Assembly (NCBI RefSeq): GCF_014333585.1 | Contig: NZ_JACSCW010000005.1 | Span: forward strand, 310,001-374,000 | Direction: 5' to 3' | DNA: 64,000 bases | Source of the DNA: Hymenobacter sp. BT188 | GTDB lineage: Bacteria; Bacteroidota; Bacteroidia; Cytophagales; Hymenobacteraceae | Part shown: positions 34,828-43,684 of the stretch, piece by piece | Layout: each line of letters begins with the position of its first letter | Position numbering within the stretch: position 1 is the stretch's first letter | Program-made: the position numbers and the translations under genes | Notes under the pieces: model-generated | Database searches by the model: none | The model's input: only the letters and a program-made list of their open reading frames with translations | What the model was told of the DNA's origin: nothing

Positions 34828-36048
34828 ATGAAAAATTTCCTTCCAGCCTTATTGCCCACTTTGGCCCTGCTTACGCTTGGGGGCTGCGTTGGCACGTCGG
34901 CGCTCACCTCCACGGAGACCGACGGTGTTTACTATAGTTCTAAGGATAAGACAACTCTCGTTGCTTCGGCTGCACCTGCCTCGTATGAGGAAGGCGGCTA
35001 CGAAGCCACCACTGATGAAGCGGCCAATCCTGATTACAACGAGGGTGCTGCCTCATCGAACGTGCGTAGTGGCTCAGATGAATATTATGATGAAGACTAT
35101 GGCTACTCGACGCGTATTCGTCGCTTTCATCAGCCATACCGTGGCACCGGCCTGGGCTATTACGATTTAGCTTATACCGATCCTTTTTGGTACGGGTCTA
35201 ATGCCTATTATGGTGCTTATTCGCCCTACGGCGGCTTCTACGATCCTTTCTACAACCCTTACGCTTTTGGCGGCGGCTCATTCATTAATATTGGCTTGGG
35301 CTTCGGCAATCCATGGGCGCGCCCATGGCGCTATGGTTACGGTGGCGGCTATGGCCTCGGCTACTACGATGGTTTCAACAACGGCTTCTATGGGGGGCTG
35401 CGCGGTTATGGCTATGGGGGCTTAGGCTACGGCGGCCTGGGGTACGGCAACGTGTATAATCGTAACTACACCGACAACCGCCGTAGCAACGTAAACGTGG
35501 CTCCACGCCGCGACCGTAGCAGCCAAGCGTATAACTTGGACCGTCCGACCAACAGCGGTCCTGTCATGTCTACCCGCAGCCGGGGTGGCAACGTGATTGA
35601 TGGTTCCGCCGCTCCAGCGCCTACTACTGCCGGCCGTGGCCGTGGTCGTGTGCTGAACGCGTCAGGCTCAGATTCCCCGCAGCCTACTGCCCAGCCTTCG
35701 CAGCCTGGTGTGGTTACCGAATCGGCAACCAGCGCCAGCCAGCCACGCCGGTGGCGCACGGTAGATCCAGCTAATAACGCTGGTACTGCCTCACCTGCTG
35801 AGCCTACTCGTACCTTCCCATCACGTCGGGAGATGCGCAACGCGCCTAGGGAGCAAGTGTCACGTCCTGAGCGCTCTGAATCTTCAAGATCTGAGCGTTC
35901 AACCCGGACGTACTCACAGCCATCGCGCTCCGAGTCATATTCGCAGCCTTCGCGTTCGGAATCTTACTCATCTCCTTCGATGAGCAGCCCTAGCCCTAGC
36001 AATAGCGGTGACAGCAACAGCGGCGGAAGCCGTGGACGCATTCGTTAA
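34828..36048 (+). CDS. Gly/Tyr-rich lipoprotein with Ser/Arg-rich tail
   Basis: A 406-residue low-complexity lipoprotein. The signal peptide ends in TLGGC (Cys20). Residues ~75-210 are dominated by Gly, Tyr, Phe and Asn (GYGGGYGLGYYDG, GYGYGGLGYGGLGYG). The rest is Pro/Ser/Arg/Thr-rich, with a nine-residue tandem repeat YSQPSRSES near the C-terminus. I do not recognise a named family, though such proteins recur in Bacteroidota envelopes. The ATG at 34828 is chosen because it opens the signal peptide. The composition suggests a disordered surface layer or adhesive protein; this is inference. Confidence 0.7.
   Translation: MKNFLPALLPTLALLTLGGCVGTSALTSTETDGVYYSSKDKTTLVASAAPASYEEGGYEATTDEAANPDYNEGAASSNVRSGSDEYYDEDYGYSTRIRRFHQPYRGTGLGYYDLAYTDPFWYGSNAYYGAYSPYGGFYDPFYNPYAFGGGSFINIGLGFGNPWARPWRYGYGGGYGLGYYDGFNNGFYGGLRGYGYGGLGYGGLGYGNVYNRNYTDNRRSNVNVAPRRDRSSQAYNLDRPTNSGPVMSTRSRGGNVIDGSAAPAPTTAGRGRGRVLNASGSDSPQPTAQPSQPGVVTESATSASQPRRWRTVDPANNAGTASPAEPTRTFPSRREMRNAPREQVSRPERSESSRSERSTRTYSQPSRSESYSQPSRSESYSSPSMSSPSPSNSGDSNSGGSRGRIR
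35911..35964 (+). repeat. Two tandem 27-base units coding YSQPSRSES
   Basis: Two adjacent units encode the same nine residues with several synonymous differences. A third, partial unit (YSSPSM) follows. The repeats lie in the Ser-rich tail of the lipoprotein gene. Confidence 0.65.
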
Positions 36049-36115
36049 GCCAAAGGCGTAAGCTCAATAATAATCTGCGCACGTTCGTTTACGCGAACTT
36101 GTCTATCTCTCCTTC

Positions 36116-37669
36116 ATGAAAAACCTGAAATACTGGCTTGGTCTGACCCTTTTGGGTTGGGCCAGCCACGCCTTTGCCCAAAGTGAAACGGATGCACTAC
36201 GGTATTCGCAGCTGCAATTTGGTGGCACCTCCCGCACGCTGGGTATCGGCGGCGCCAATGTAGCCGTGGGCGCCGACCTAGGCAACCTGGTGAGCAACCC
36301 CGCTGGTCTGGGGCTTTTTCAGCAGTCGGAAGTGACTTTCACGCCGGGGCTGAACATCGGCAATACCACTACCTCGGGTACAGGTGCTCAACTCTCAGAA
36401 TCGCGCAATGGCTTGCAAATAGGAAGCCTGGGGGCCGTTTTTGTGAATCGTCGCCCCGACGATGATAACACATCGGACTGGCGGGCTGGGGCGTTTGCCG
36501 TGGGCCTCAACCGAATAAACGATTTTAACACGAGTTTCCGCTATTCGGGCACTGTCCAGGATAATCAGTCGTTTTTTCAACGTCTTCGTGAGCCGCGCCT
36601 GCTGAACGGCTCCTTGCCCCAAACGCTGGATGATATTATAAATCAGGATAACACAGGCAACTACCTAGATCTGGAAGGCCTAGCTTACGGGGCCTACCTG
36701 ACTAATATTCAGGATAACGGTCCGGGTACGGCTGAGCAGGTTGTGACGGTACCGCGCAATGGCCCTATCCAGCAGCAGGAGACCGTCGTGAATGAGGGCT
36801 CGCAGACCCAGTTTGATTTTGGCTATGGAGCCAGCTTCCGGGATAAGATTTATATCGGGGGCGCCATTGGAGTTGTAAGCACCCGCTTTATTCAAACCCG
36901 CGTGTTCAATGAGGTGGGCACCGACCCAAACAGTGGAGTGAACCTGACACTGCGGGATAATCTGGAGACGCGAGGAAATGGTTTCAATGCGCGCTTGGGG
37001 GCCATTTATCGGCCTAATGACCAGGTTCGTTTTGGCGCCTCCGTTCAAACGCCAACATTCATGCAGCTTGATGATACCTATAGCACTTCGCTCACTACGC
37101 AATTCACGCCAGCTATTGAGTTTGTGAACGAGAATGGACAGGTTATCGAGCGGGTCTCTGATGGCTCAGCTTCCACGGGTGGCGAATTTAGCTACGGTCT
37201 GACAACACCTTTCCGGGCATCTGGGGGCGTAGCGGTGCTGATTGGCAAATTCGGTTTTGTGAGCGGCGACTTGGAATACGTAAACTATCCGAGCGCACGA
37301 TTGAAGGACGATTCGGATACCGGACTCTCCGGCTCTTTCGATTCGCAAAACGACGCCATTGCCGCGCTGTACCGCCCTACGGTGAATCTGCGAATTGGTG
37401 GTGAGGCCCGCTACAATGCGTTTCGTTTTCGGATGGGGTACGCACGCTACGGCAGCCCGTATGAAGGCAGTGGCTTAAATGGCACTCAAAACTACTTCAC
37501 TGGTGGCCTTGGCATTCGCCAGAATAAGTTTTTCCTGGATGTAGCTGGTGTGTACAATACTGGTAACCAATACTATCGGGCTTACACGCTGAACTCCGGC
37601 AATGAGCCTGTGATTACTGTAGACGCCAACCGCTTCGTTACTTCCGTAACCGCTGGTATTACTTTCTAG
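36116..37669 (+). CDS. OmpP1/FadL-like outer-membrane protein
   Basis: A 517-residue predicted beta-barrel. A signal peptide (about 22 residues, ending FAQ) is followed by LQFGGTSRTLGIGGANVAVGADLGNLVSNPAGLG, a pattern typical of OmpP1/FadL/TodX-type hydrophobic-compound channels. Alternating strands follow, with QVRFGASVQTPTFMQLDD and RIGGEARYNAFRFRMGYARYG near the end, and the last residue is Phe. A transport substrate cannot be named. A terminator follows. A small palindrome, GTTCGTTTACGCGAAC (36083-36098), is in its leader. Confidence 0.8.
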   Translation: MKNLKYWLGLTLLGWASHAFAQSETDALRYSQLQFGGTSRTLGIGGANVAVGADLGNLVSNPAGLGLFQQSEVTFTPGLNIGNTTTSGTGAQLSESRNGLQIGSLGAVFVNRRPDDDNTSDWRAGAFAVGLNRINDFNTSFRYSGTVQDNQSFFQRLREPRLLNGSLPQTLDDIINQDNTGNYLDLEGLAYGAYLTNIQDNGPGTAEQVVTVPRNGPIQQQETVVNEGSQTQFDFGYGASFRDKIYIGGAIGVVSTRFIQTRVFNEVGTDPNSGVNLTLRDNLETRGNGFNARLGAIYRPNDQVRFGASVQTPTFMQLDDTYSTSLTTQFTPAIEFVNENGQVIERVSDGSASTGGEFSYGLTTPFRASGGVAVLIGKFGFVSGDLEYVNYPSARLKDDSDTGLSGSFDSQNDAIAALYRPTVNLRIGGEARYNAFRFRMGYARYGSPYEGSGLNGTQNYFTGGLGIRQNKFFLDVAGVYNTGNQYYRAYTLNSGNEPVITVDANRFVTSVTAGITF

Positions 37670-37688
37670 CTAGCAGTAGCTACCGCGC

Positions 37689-37726
37689 AAAAAAGGCTGC
37701 TTCCACTTATGGAGGCAGCCTTTTTT
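37689..37726. terminator. Bidirectional terminator
   Basis: A6-GGCTGC-TTCC and GGA-GGCAGCC-T6 pair around a short loop between the convergent FadL-like and GT39 genes. Confidence 0.88.
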
Positions 37727-37733
37727 ATTGATT

Positions 37734-39323
37734 CTATTTTTTAGGTTTTTCCGCTTTTGCTACCTTCCCTTTCCCTGTCTTTTTCGACTTCTCGCTTTCA
37801 GGCTTCTTTATGGCCTGTAGATACAATGCTGCACAATTGTTTTCACGCAGTACGGGGATAGTCTCGAAACGATCCTGCACGAAGGCTCTGTCGCTTTCTC
37901 CACACACTAGGACTAACTCACCAACATGTAAAGTATAGCCTTCGGAACGATACTTAATGGTTACATCGTGGCCATAATCTTTGCGAGCTCCTATGGCATA
38001 AAATGTCATCGTTGGCTCGTAATTCTGATCGCTAAAGACGGTGTATTCAGTTGCCTGTGGAACTTGCTCCCGTAGTGCTTTAATCTGAAACCCGTGCTGC
38101 AGGTTATTGTCAGTAAAGCGCAGACTGTAAAGGTAATTTAGTTTGTCAACGATGCGCTGAATGGGGTAAAAGAATAAAGCAGCGATGAACAGTAGAACAA
38201 GGCTAGTGCGTTTCCAGGGCGTAACCTGCTGGCGTAAGAGCATCTCAGCGGCGCGGCCAAATCCTAGTCCCACAACTAGGGAGGCTAAAGGAAATACGGG
38301 TGCATCATACCACACCAACTTTGTTTTAGCCGTGCTGATGATAGTAATATGAAACACGAAGAGTAGCGCCACTAGCCAAGCTAGCTTATGGCTGCGTGTA
38401 TCACGGGGCTGTATGCCCAGCATGAACAAGCCAAACGGTAGCGCCAGCAGCCAGGGGGCAAATCTTCTATCGTAGAGATTCTGGATAAACCAGTACCACG
38501 GGTGAGAGTGATTGTCAAGTGTGCCCAGCAGGCGTCCACCCAACTCGTTGTCTGATACCGCTCTCCAGTAGCCAGGATTATACTGTTCCCTGGTTATATA
38601 ATAGCTGGCAATAACTGCTATGACTGCTATCATGGCTACGTATACCTCCCGGCGCTGCAGCAACCAGAAAAGGCGTCGGCGCCATACTGTATAAAAGACA
38701 AGTGGTGGTAGCCAAAACAGACCTGCTACGCCTTTGGTGAGAGCTGCCAGAACTATAGCCGTGGCAAAGCCCACAAGTGCCACCCGACGCCCCGATTCTA
38801 AATACCAAAAAAAGAACAGCGCAGCGCTCGTGAGCATAAGCGTCAGCAAGGAATCATAATCGCCGGTGCGCGTAACATGCTGATCTATATAGCCATCGGA
38901 AGTGAGGAGCACTATAACGGCAAAAACGCCCCCCAGCATCTGCCGTAGATAAAATCGGGCAAAAACATACAACACGATGACCGTGGCCAATGCGGCGAAG
39001 GCAGAGGGTAGCCGAAGTGCAGTGTTAGTATAACCAAACAGCCGTAACGAGAGTACCTCCAGCCAGATCATAAGAGGTGGCTTCGTATTCCACATATCAG
39101 GCGCGCCGCCAAAATATGTTACTATCCAGTTATTGTTTAGATCCATCTCAGCTGCGTTTACAGCTAAGCGGCCTTCATCCCACATAGGAATAGGATTGCC
39201 CCCCAATTGATAGAATAATGAATAGAAAATTAAGGGCAGCAGCAGTAGGAGTAGCAAGTGGGGCAACCAGCGCGGCCAAGGATCAGCAGAAGAGGGTAAG
39301 CCTGTTTCAGGGGAAGAAAGCAT
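37734..39323 (-). CDS. GT39-family (ArnT/PMT-like) membrane glycosyltransferase A
   Basis: A 529-residue GT-C enzyme with about twelve membrane segments. After the first segment comes PIPMWDEGRLAVNAAEMDL, whose acidic pair is the family's catalytic site, then WNTKPPLMIWLEVLSL and ALRLPSAFAALATVIV. GT39 enzymes move a sugar from a polyprenyl-phosphate carrier to lipid A or protein on the outer face of the inner membrane. The C-terminal tail is very Lys-rich (KKTGKGKVAKAEKPKK). It diverges from the 178-residue lipoprotein gene at 39533. It has a clear paralogue at 50261. Confidence 0.87.
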   Translation of the reverse strand: MLSSPETGLPSSADPWPRWLPHLLLLLLLPLIFYSLFYQLGGNPIPMWDEGRLAVNAAEMDLNNNWIVTYFGGAPDMWNTKPPLMIWLEVLSLRLFGYTNTALRLPSAFAALATVIVLYVFARFYLRQMLGGVFAVIVLLTSDGYIDQHVTRTGDYDSLLTLMLTSAALFFFWYLESGRRVALVGFATAIVLAALTKGVAGLFWLPPLVFYTVWRRRLFWLLQRREVYVAMIAVIAVIASYYITREQYNPGYWRAVSDNELGGRLLGTLDNHSHPWYWFIQNLYDRRFAPWLLALPFGLFMLGIQPRDTRSHKLAWLVALLFVFHITIISTAKTKLVWYDAPVFPLASLVVGLGFGRAAEMLLRQQVTPWKRTSLVLLFIAALFFYPIQRIVDKLNYLYSLRFTDNNLQHGFQIKALREQVPQATEYTVFSDQNYEPTMTFYAIGARKDYGHDVTIKYRSEGYTLHVGELVLVCGESDRAFVQDRFETIPVLRENNCAALYLQAIKKPESEKSKKTGKGKVAKAEKPKK

Positions 39324-39532
39324 ACAAGAAAATAGAGGATTGAATAGCGACGTTGGTTAGTGAGAATCGAAGACGTTTTAGTCAAGATTGATAGTAAGGC
39401 TGGTCACAAATATATTATCAACAGACAGCTAGCCCGGCTTTTTTTGTTTTCAACTAAGAAAACGCTCTATTTTGCGGGCCTGATTTTACCTAAATAGTCA
39501 TTCTGCTTCCCGTATTTCCCTTTCTACATTTT

Positions 39533-40069
39533 ATGCGATTTCCCCTTTGTGTTCTATTACTGTGCAGCCTGCTAAATGCTTGTTCAAAGAAAAAACCGGA
39601 AGCTCCCCAAGGCAACGTAGTTGCCCATAATGACTTTGAGAACTTGGAGGGATGGATACCTGCGGAAACGGCAGGGAGCCTTACACAAGAGGCCGCGCAC
39701 TCCGGTACTACCGCGCTAAAGGTGGGACCAGGCCTGAATTATAGCATGAGCTACTCTAACATGTTAGGTAAATTCAGTAAAGTTCGGCCCAATAAAATCC
39801 GGGTTGCGGCGTGGGGGCTGCTTCCTACCAAAAATTCTAACCCCGTACTGGTAACCGAACTAGTTAATCCTACGAATGGAACAAAGCTGATCTGGGAAGG
39901 CATCACTTTTGGAAAAGATCAAAAGTATGGCCGTTGGATCAGACGATATGCTGACATTACGTTGCCTCCCGAAGCTACTTATGACACCCAGATATTTGTG
40001 TACGCTTGGAATAATGGCGGTATTGAGCCCGCTTACGTCGACGATTTGGAAATAACCGTATTAGAGTAG
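39533..40069 (+). CDS. 178-residue lipoprotein A, carbohydrate-binding-like beta sandwich
   Basis: A predicted lipoprotein (lipobox LLNAC, Cys17). The mature part looks like a single jelly-roll domain, of the kind used for carbohydrate binding: NDFENLEGWIPAE, then AHSGTTALKVG, KIRVAAWGLLP, and PAYVDDLEITVLE at the end. It is clearly homologous to the genes at 49712 and 52034: same length, same Cys position and the same landmarks. It is divergent from GT39 gene A, with a 209-base gap. The function is unknown. A role next to the glycosyltransferase, for example binding its product, is inference. Confidence 0.78.
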   Translation: MRFPLCVLLLCSLLNACSKKKPEAPQGNVVAHNDFENLEGWIPAETAGSLTQEAAHSGTTALKVGPGLNYSMSYSNMLGKFSKVRPNKIRVAAWGLLPTKNSNPVLVTELVNPTNGTKLIWEGITFGKDQKYGRWIRRYADITLPPEATYDTQIFVYAWNNGGIEPAYVDDLEITVLE

Positions 40070-40080
40070 TCATACCACTC

Positions 40081-40130
40081 AAAAAAGGACGAGCCGGATC
40101 CGTGATTACGGGTCCGGCTCGTGCCTTTTT
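40081..40130. terminator. Intrinsic terminator
   Basis: A6-GGACGAGCCGG and CCGGCTCGTGCC-T5 form a long stem shortly after lipoprotein gene A and before the convergent lipoprotein gene at 40237. Confidence 0.88.
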
Positions 40131-40236
40131 GGTGCTCTTGCCTAGTTAAGATTTGCGATGCCGGTCCGGGCATTTGCTCAGACTAGAATTATCAGTCGCA
40201 CATGTCTAGGGGTTAGCGAGCATGGCTAGGCGAGTA

Positions 40237-41196
40237 TTAAGGCTGCTGCTTCGTAACGCGCACGCGCAAATCGACGGTCGGGCGGTCGGAGGTCGGGAGT
40301 TTCTCTACTAGTATCAATCCGGTTTGCCCCCCAGTGGTACGAAATGCAAACACTTGGTTGAGGGCCAGCGCTCCAGTGCGCGTGACGGTTGTGTTCTGAG
40401 CGTTGTCGAAAGCTGTGGTAAGGGCTTGTGGGTTGGTAGCGCCAGCAAAGGCAGTAGGAAGCAGTTGGGTTTGCTTGAGGATTGTCTGGTTTTTAGCCGG
40501 CCAAGCCCTGATGCCTAAAATACCATTTGCAGTAAACAACGGCTCGGCGGGCGTGACGAGAATGGGCGCGTTGCCAGAGGAAGGAAAGTACAATACGTCA
40601 ATGCGCTGCTGCACAACGGGATTGGTGCGAACGGCGGTATTGGGAAACAGCAAGCCGGCGTCCAGATCCAGAAAGCTCATGGTGCGTTGTGACGTGGGCG
40701 CTTGCAGGCGGGCAATGTATTCATGGTAAGTAACAGTCAGTGAGTCAGTTTTGCGGGTCGTGAGCCAGAAACGGCGACTGGCTTTATTGCCATCAGCATC
40801 GGTGACCTCAAAGCGCCACGTTTCGCGGCCCGAAGTAGTGCGGGTGCCAAAAGTGAGTTGGTAGGCAAGCTTAGGAACCGTAAGCAAGGAGTCGAGATAT
40901 ACCACGCTATCCTTGGGGGCCAGTTCGGGGTCGTAGGGGCTGGCGTAGATGAAGGGGCTCGACTGAGGTTCATACTTCACCGTGATGAGCAGGCGCTGGA
41001 GCAGCGGCCCATTGGCCGAGTCGCGGTTGTCGGCGAAGATGCGGGTGGAAAGCGTATCGCCGGGAGCCGTCACGAGGCGGTTGTTGCTCACAAAGCGGCT
41101 ATTACCAACAAAGTCAATCCGCGGACCGGAGCCGGGGTCGGGGGTACAGGCTGCCAGCAAGCTCAGCAGCGACAGAAGAATCAGAGACAGACGCAT
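40237..41196 (-). CDS. Lipoprotein of unknown function
   Basis: A 319-residue predicted lipoprotein (LLAAC, Cys17). The mature part includes beta-rich segments such as RIDFVGNSRFVSNNRLV, a possible Ig-like domain ending with RFEVTDADGNKASRRFWL, and a second domain (MSFLDLDAGLLFPNTAV to DLRVRVTKQQP). I do not recognise a family. An alternative start three codons upstream (41205) gives the same signal peptide. It diverges from the peptidase gene. A TTTGCCCCCCAG repeat copy lies in the coding region near 40325. Confidence 0.7.
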   Translation of the reverse strand: MRLSLILLSLLSLLAACTPDPGSGPRIDFVGNSRFVSNNRLVTAPGDTLSTRIFADNRDSANGPLLQRLLITVKYEPQSSPFIYASPYDPELAPKDSVVYLDSLLTVPKLAYQLTFGTRTTSGRETWRFEVTDADGNKASRRFWLTTRKTDSLTVTYHEYIARLQAPTSQRTMSFLDLDAGLLFPNTAVRTNPVVQQRIDVLYFPSSGNAPILVTPAEPLFTANGILGIRAWPAKNQTILKQTQLLPTAFAGATNPQALTTAFDNAQNTTVTRTGALALNQVFAFRTTGGQTGLILVEKLPTSDRPTVDLRVRVTKQQP

Positions 41197-41381
41197 AGAC
41201 AACAAAGGTCGGGGATAGGAGGCGAATGCTAACGCCCCCAGGGCCGAAGCTAGTACGCAACAGCCGGTATGGTGCCGGCTACTTTAATCCAATTTGCCCC
41301 CCAGGGTCCAAAATTTACTACCATTTTGATTTATTGAATACCTTTAACCCACATAACTCCGCCGTCATTTTATTTCACTCT

Positions 41382-43604
41382 ATGAAGTTTCGTTCTTTCG
41401 GGCTGGCCTTATTTCTCACCACGGCTAGTCCTGCGTTAGTACCCCAAATTGCCCCCCAGGCGGTTGCCCAGCAAAAACAAGCCATTACCCTCGAAGATAT
41501 CTGGTCGAAGCCCACCTTCCGGGCCCGCTCGATACCTGGCTTCAACTGGATGCGCGACGGCCGTTACTACTCCGCCCTCGATGGGGGCAATCTGGTGCAG
41601 TCGGATGTAACGACCGGCAAGCCCGTCAGTACCTTAGTTGCCGCCCAAGATTTGCGCGTGGCCGGCAGCAACGAACCCCTGGCCGTAGATGGCTACAGCT
41701 TCAATGCTGACGAGCAGAAAATCCTGTTCTGGACTGCTGAAGAGCCTATTTACCGCCGCAGTTCCAAGGCAAATTACTTCGTGTTTGACCGGGCTACCAA
41801 GAAGTTAGCACCACTCAGCGCTGGCGGCAAGCAAAGCTATGCCACCTTCTCGCCCGATGGCAAGTGCGTAGCCTTCGCCCGCAACAACAACCTGTTTGTG
41901 GTCGATCTGGCCACGATGCAGGAAAAAGCCGTGACGACCGATGGCGTCGTAAATAAAATCATCAACGGCTCCGCCGATTGGGTATACGAGGAGGAATTTT
42001 CCTTCGCTCAGGGCTTTTTCTGGTCGCCGGATAGCCGCCATTTGGCTTTTTACACCTTCGATGAAAGCCAGGTACCCGAGTATAATATGCAGGAGTGGGG
42101 CGCACTTTACCCCAAAGACTACCGCTACAAGTACCCCAAGGCCGGCGAGAAAAACTCGGTGGTAAGCGTATCGGTGCACGATGTAGCGGCGGGTCGCACT
42201 ACCAAGATGGACGTGGGCCCCGAGGCTGACCAGTACATCCCACGGGTGCTCTGGACCAAAACGCCCAATCTGCTCAGCATTCAGCGCATGAATCGTCTGC
42301 AGAATAAGCTGGAACTGCTACACGCTGATGCGGTCACGGGCAAAACCCAGGTGGTGCTCACCGATACCGACCCTGCTTACGTGGACGTAGCCGACGACCT
42401 CCGCTACCTGAAAGACGGTAAGCAGTTCATCTTCAGCAGCGAAAAAGACGGCTACCGCCATTTGTATCTGTATGATATGAAAGGCAAACTGGCCCGTCAG
42501 CTTACCAAAGGCAACTGGGAAATCGGCGCCATCGAAGGCCTCGACGAGAAAAATGGGCAGGTATATTTTACCAGTACTGAAGCCTCGCCCTTGCAGCGCC
42601 ACCTCTACCGCGTGAGCTTGAAAGGCAAAGGCAAAAGCCGTTTGGGCGAAACGGGCGCCGGCTCCGATGTCGTGAACATAAGCCCCGATACCCGCTACTA
42701 CCTCAACTACCACTCTGCCGCCGGCGAGCCTACCACCGTGAGTCTGCGCGATGGCAAAGATGGTAAGCTGGTGAAGGTATTGGAAGACAATGCTGCCCTG
42801 CGCCAAACCCTGAGCCAGTACAACATGGGCAAGGTGGAGTTCTTCGACTTCAAAACTACCGAGGGCACCACGCTCAACGGATGGATGATTAAGCCCGCCA
42901 ACTTCGACCCGAGCAAAAAATACCCTGTGCTGATGCACGTATACGGCGGCCCCGGCTCCCAAACCGTGCTCGATAATACCGGCGGTGGCGTAGCCTTAAC
43001 TAACTATCTATGGCACCAGATGCTGGCCCAAAACGGCTACATCGTGGTATCGGTAGATGGACGCGGAACGGGTGCTCGGGGGGCAAAATTCAAGAAAAGC
43101 ACCTACGCCAACCTCGGCAAGCTCGAAACCATCGACCAGGGTGAAGGCGCCAAATACCTGGGCACGCTGCCCTACGTGGACAAGGCCCGCATCGGCATTT
43201 GGGGCTGGAGCTTCGGTGGCTACATGACGGCCTTGGCCATGACCAAGGAGGCCGATTTGTTCAAGGCCGGTATTTCGGTGGCGCCCGTCACCAACTGGCG
43301 CTACTACGACACCGTGTACACCGAGCGTTTCCTGAAAACGCCCCAGGAAAACCCCGGTGGCTACGACGACAACTCGCCCGTGCAATTTGCGGAGCAGCTG
43401 AAGGGTAAGTACTTACTGGTGCACGGCACCGGCGACGACAATGTGCATTTCCAGAACTCCGTAGCCTGGACCGATGCCCTGGTGAAAGCCAATAAAGACT
43501 ACCAGACGCTGTATTACCCCAACCGCAACCACGGTATTTCGGGTGGCAACACGCGCCTGCACCTCTACCGCCAGATGACCGATTTTATCCTGAAAAACCT
43601 GTAG
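41382..43604 (+). CDS. Dipeptidyl peptidase IV-type S9 serine peptidase
   Basis: A 740-residue secreted or periplasmic peptidase. A signal peptide ends near AVAQQ. An N-terminal beta-propeller (ITLEDIWSKPTFRARSIPGFNW to repeated TDTDPAYVDVADDLRYLKDG blades) covers about 480 residues. The alpha/beta-hydrolase domain has GWSFGGYM with nucleophile Ser610, GTGDDNVHFQNS with the Asp, and NRNHGISGG with the His. EEFSFAQGFFWSPDS resembles the DPP-IV Glu motif that binds the substrate N-terminus, which supports release of X-Pro dipeptides. The ATG at 41382 opens the signal peptide. Two repeat copies lie near the start (41296 upstream, 41451 inside). Confidence 0.92.
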   Translation: MKFRSFGLALFLTTASPALVPQIAPQAVAQQKQAITLEDIWSKPTFRARSIPGFNWMRDGRYYSALDGGNLVQSDVTTGKPVSTLVAAQDLRVAGSNEPLAVDGYSFNADEQKILFWTAEEPIYRRSSKANYFVFDRATKKLAPLSAGGKQSYATFSPDGKCVAFARNNNLFVVDLATMQEKAVTTDGVVNKIINGSADWVYEEEFSFAQGFFWSPDSRHLAFYTFDESQVPEYNMQEWGALYPKDYRYKYPKAGEKNSVVSVSVHDVAAGRTTKMDVGPEADQYIPRVLWTKTPNLLSIQRMNRLQNKLELLHADAVTGKTQVVLTDTDPAYVDVADDLRYLKDGKQFIFSSEKDGYRHLYLYDMKGKLARQLTKGNWEIGAIEGLDEKNGQVYFTSTEASPLQRHLYRVSLKGKGKSRLGETGAGSDVVNISPDTRYYLNYHSAAGEPTTVSLRDGKDGKLVKVLEDNAALRQTLSQYNMGKVEFFDFKTTEGTTLNGWMIKPANFDPSKKYPVLMHVYGGPGSQTVLDNTGGGVALTNYLWHQMLAQNGYIVVSVDGRGTGARGAKFKKSTYANLGKLETIDQGEGAKYLGTLPYVDKARIGIWGWSFGGYMTALAMTKEADLFKAGISVAPVTNWRYYDTVYTERFLKTPQENPGGYDDNSPVQFAEQLKGKYLLVHGTGDDNVHFQNSVAWTDALVKANKDYQTLYYPNRNHGISGGNTRLHLYRQMTDFILKNL

Positions 43605-43684
43605 AGGTTGTCTGAGGGGCTTTTTTACGGGATGAACTAGTCATTCATTTCACCTTTCTCGTTGTTTATAAGCTGCAGTTTCTA

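Noticed and set aside
43605..43640. Terminator after the DPP-IV gene
   Set aside because: There is a GGGGC-T6 half-arm but no good complementary arm nearby.
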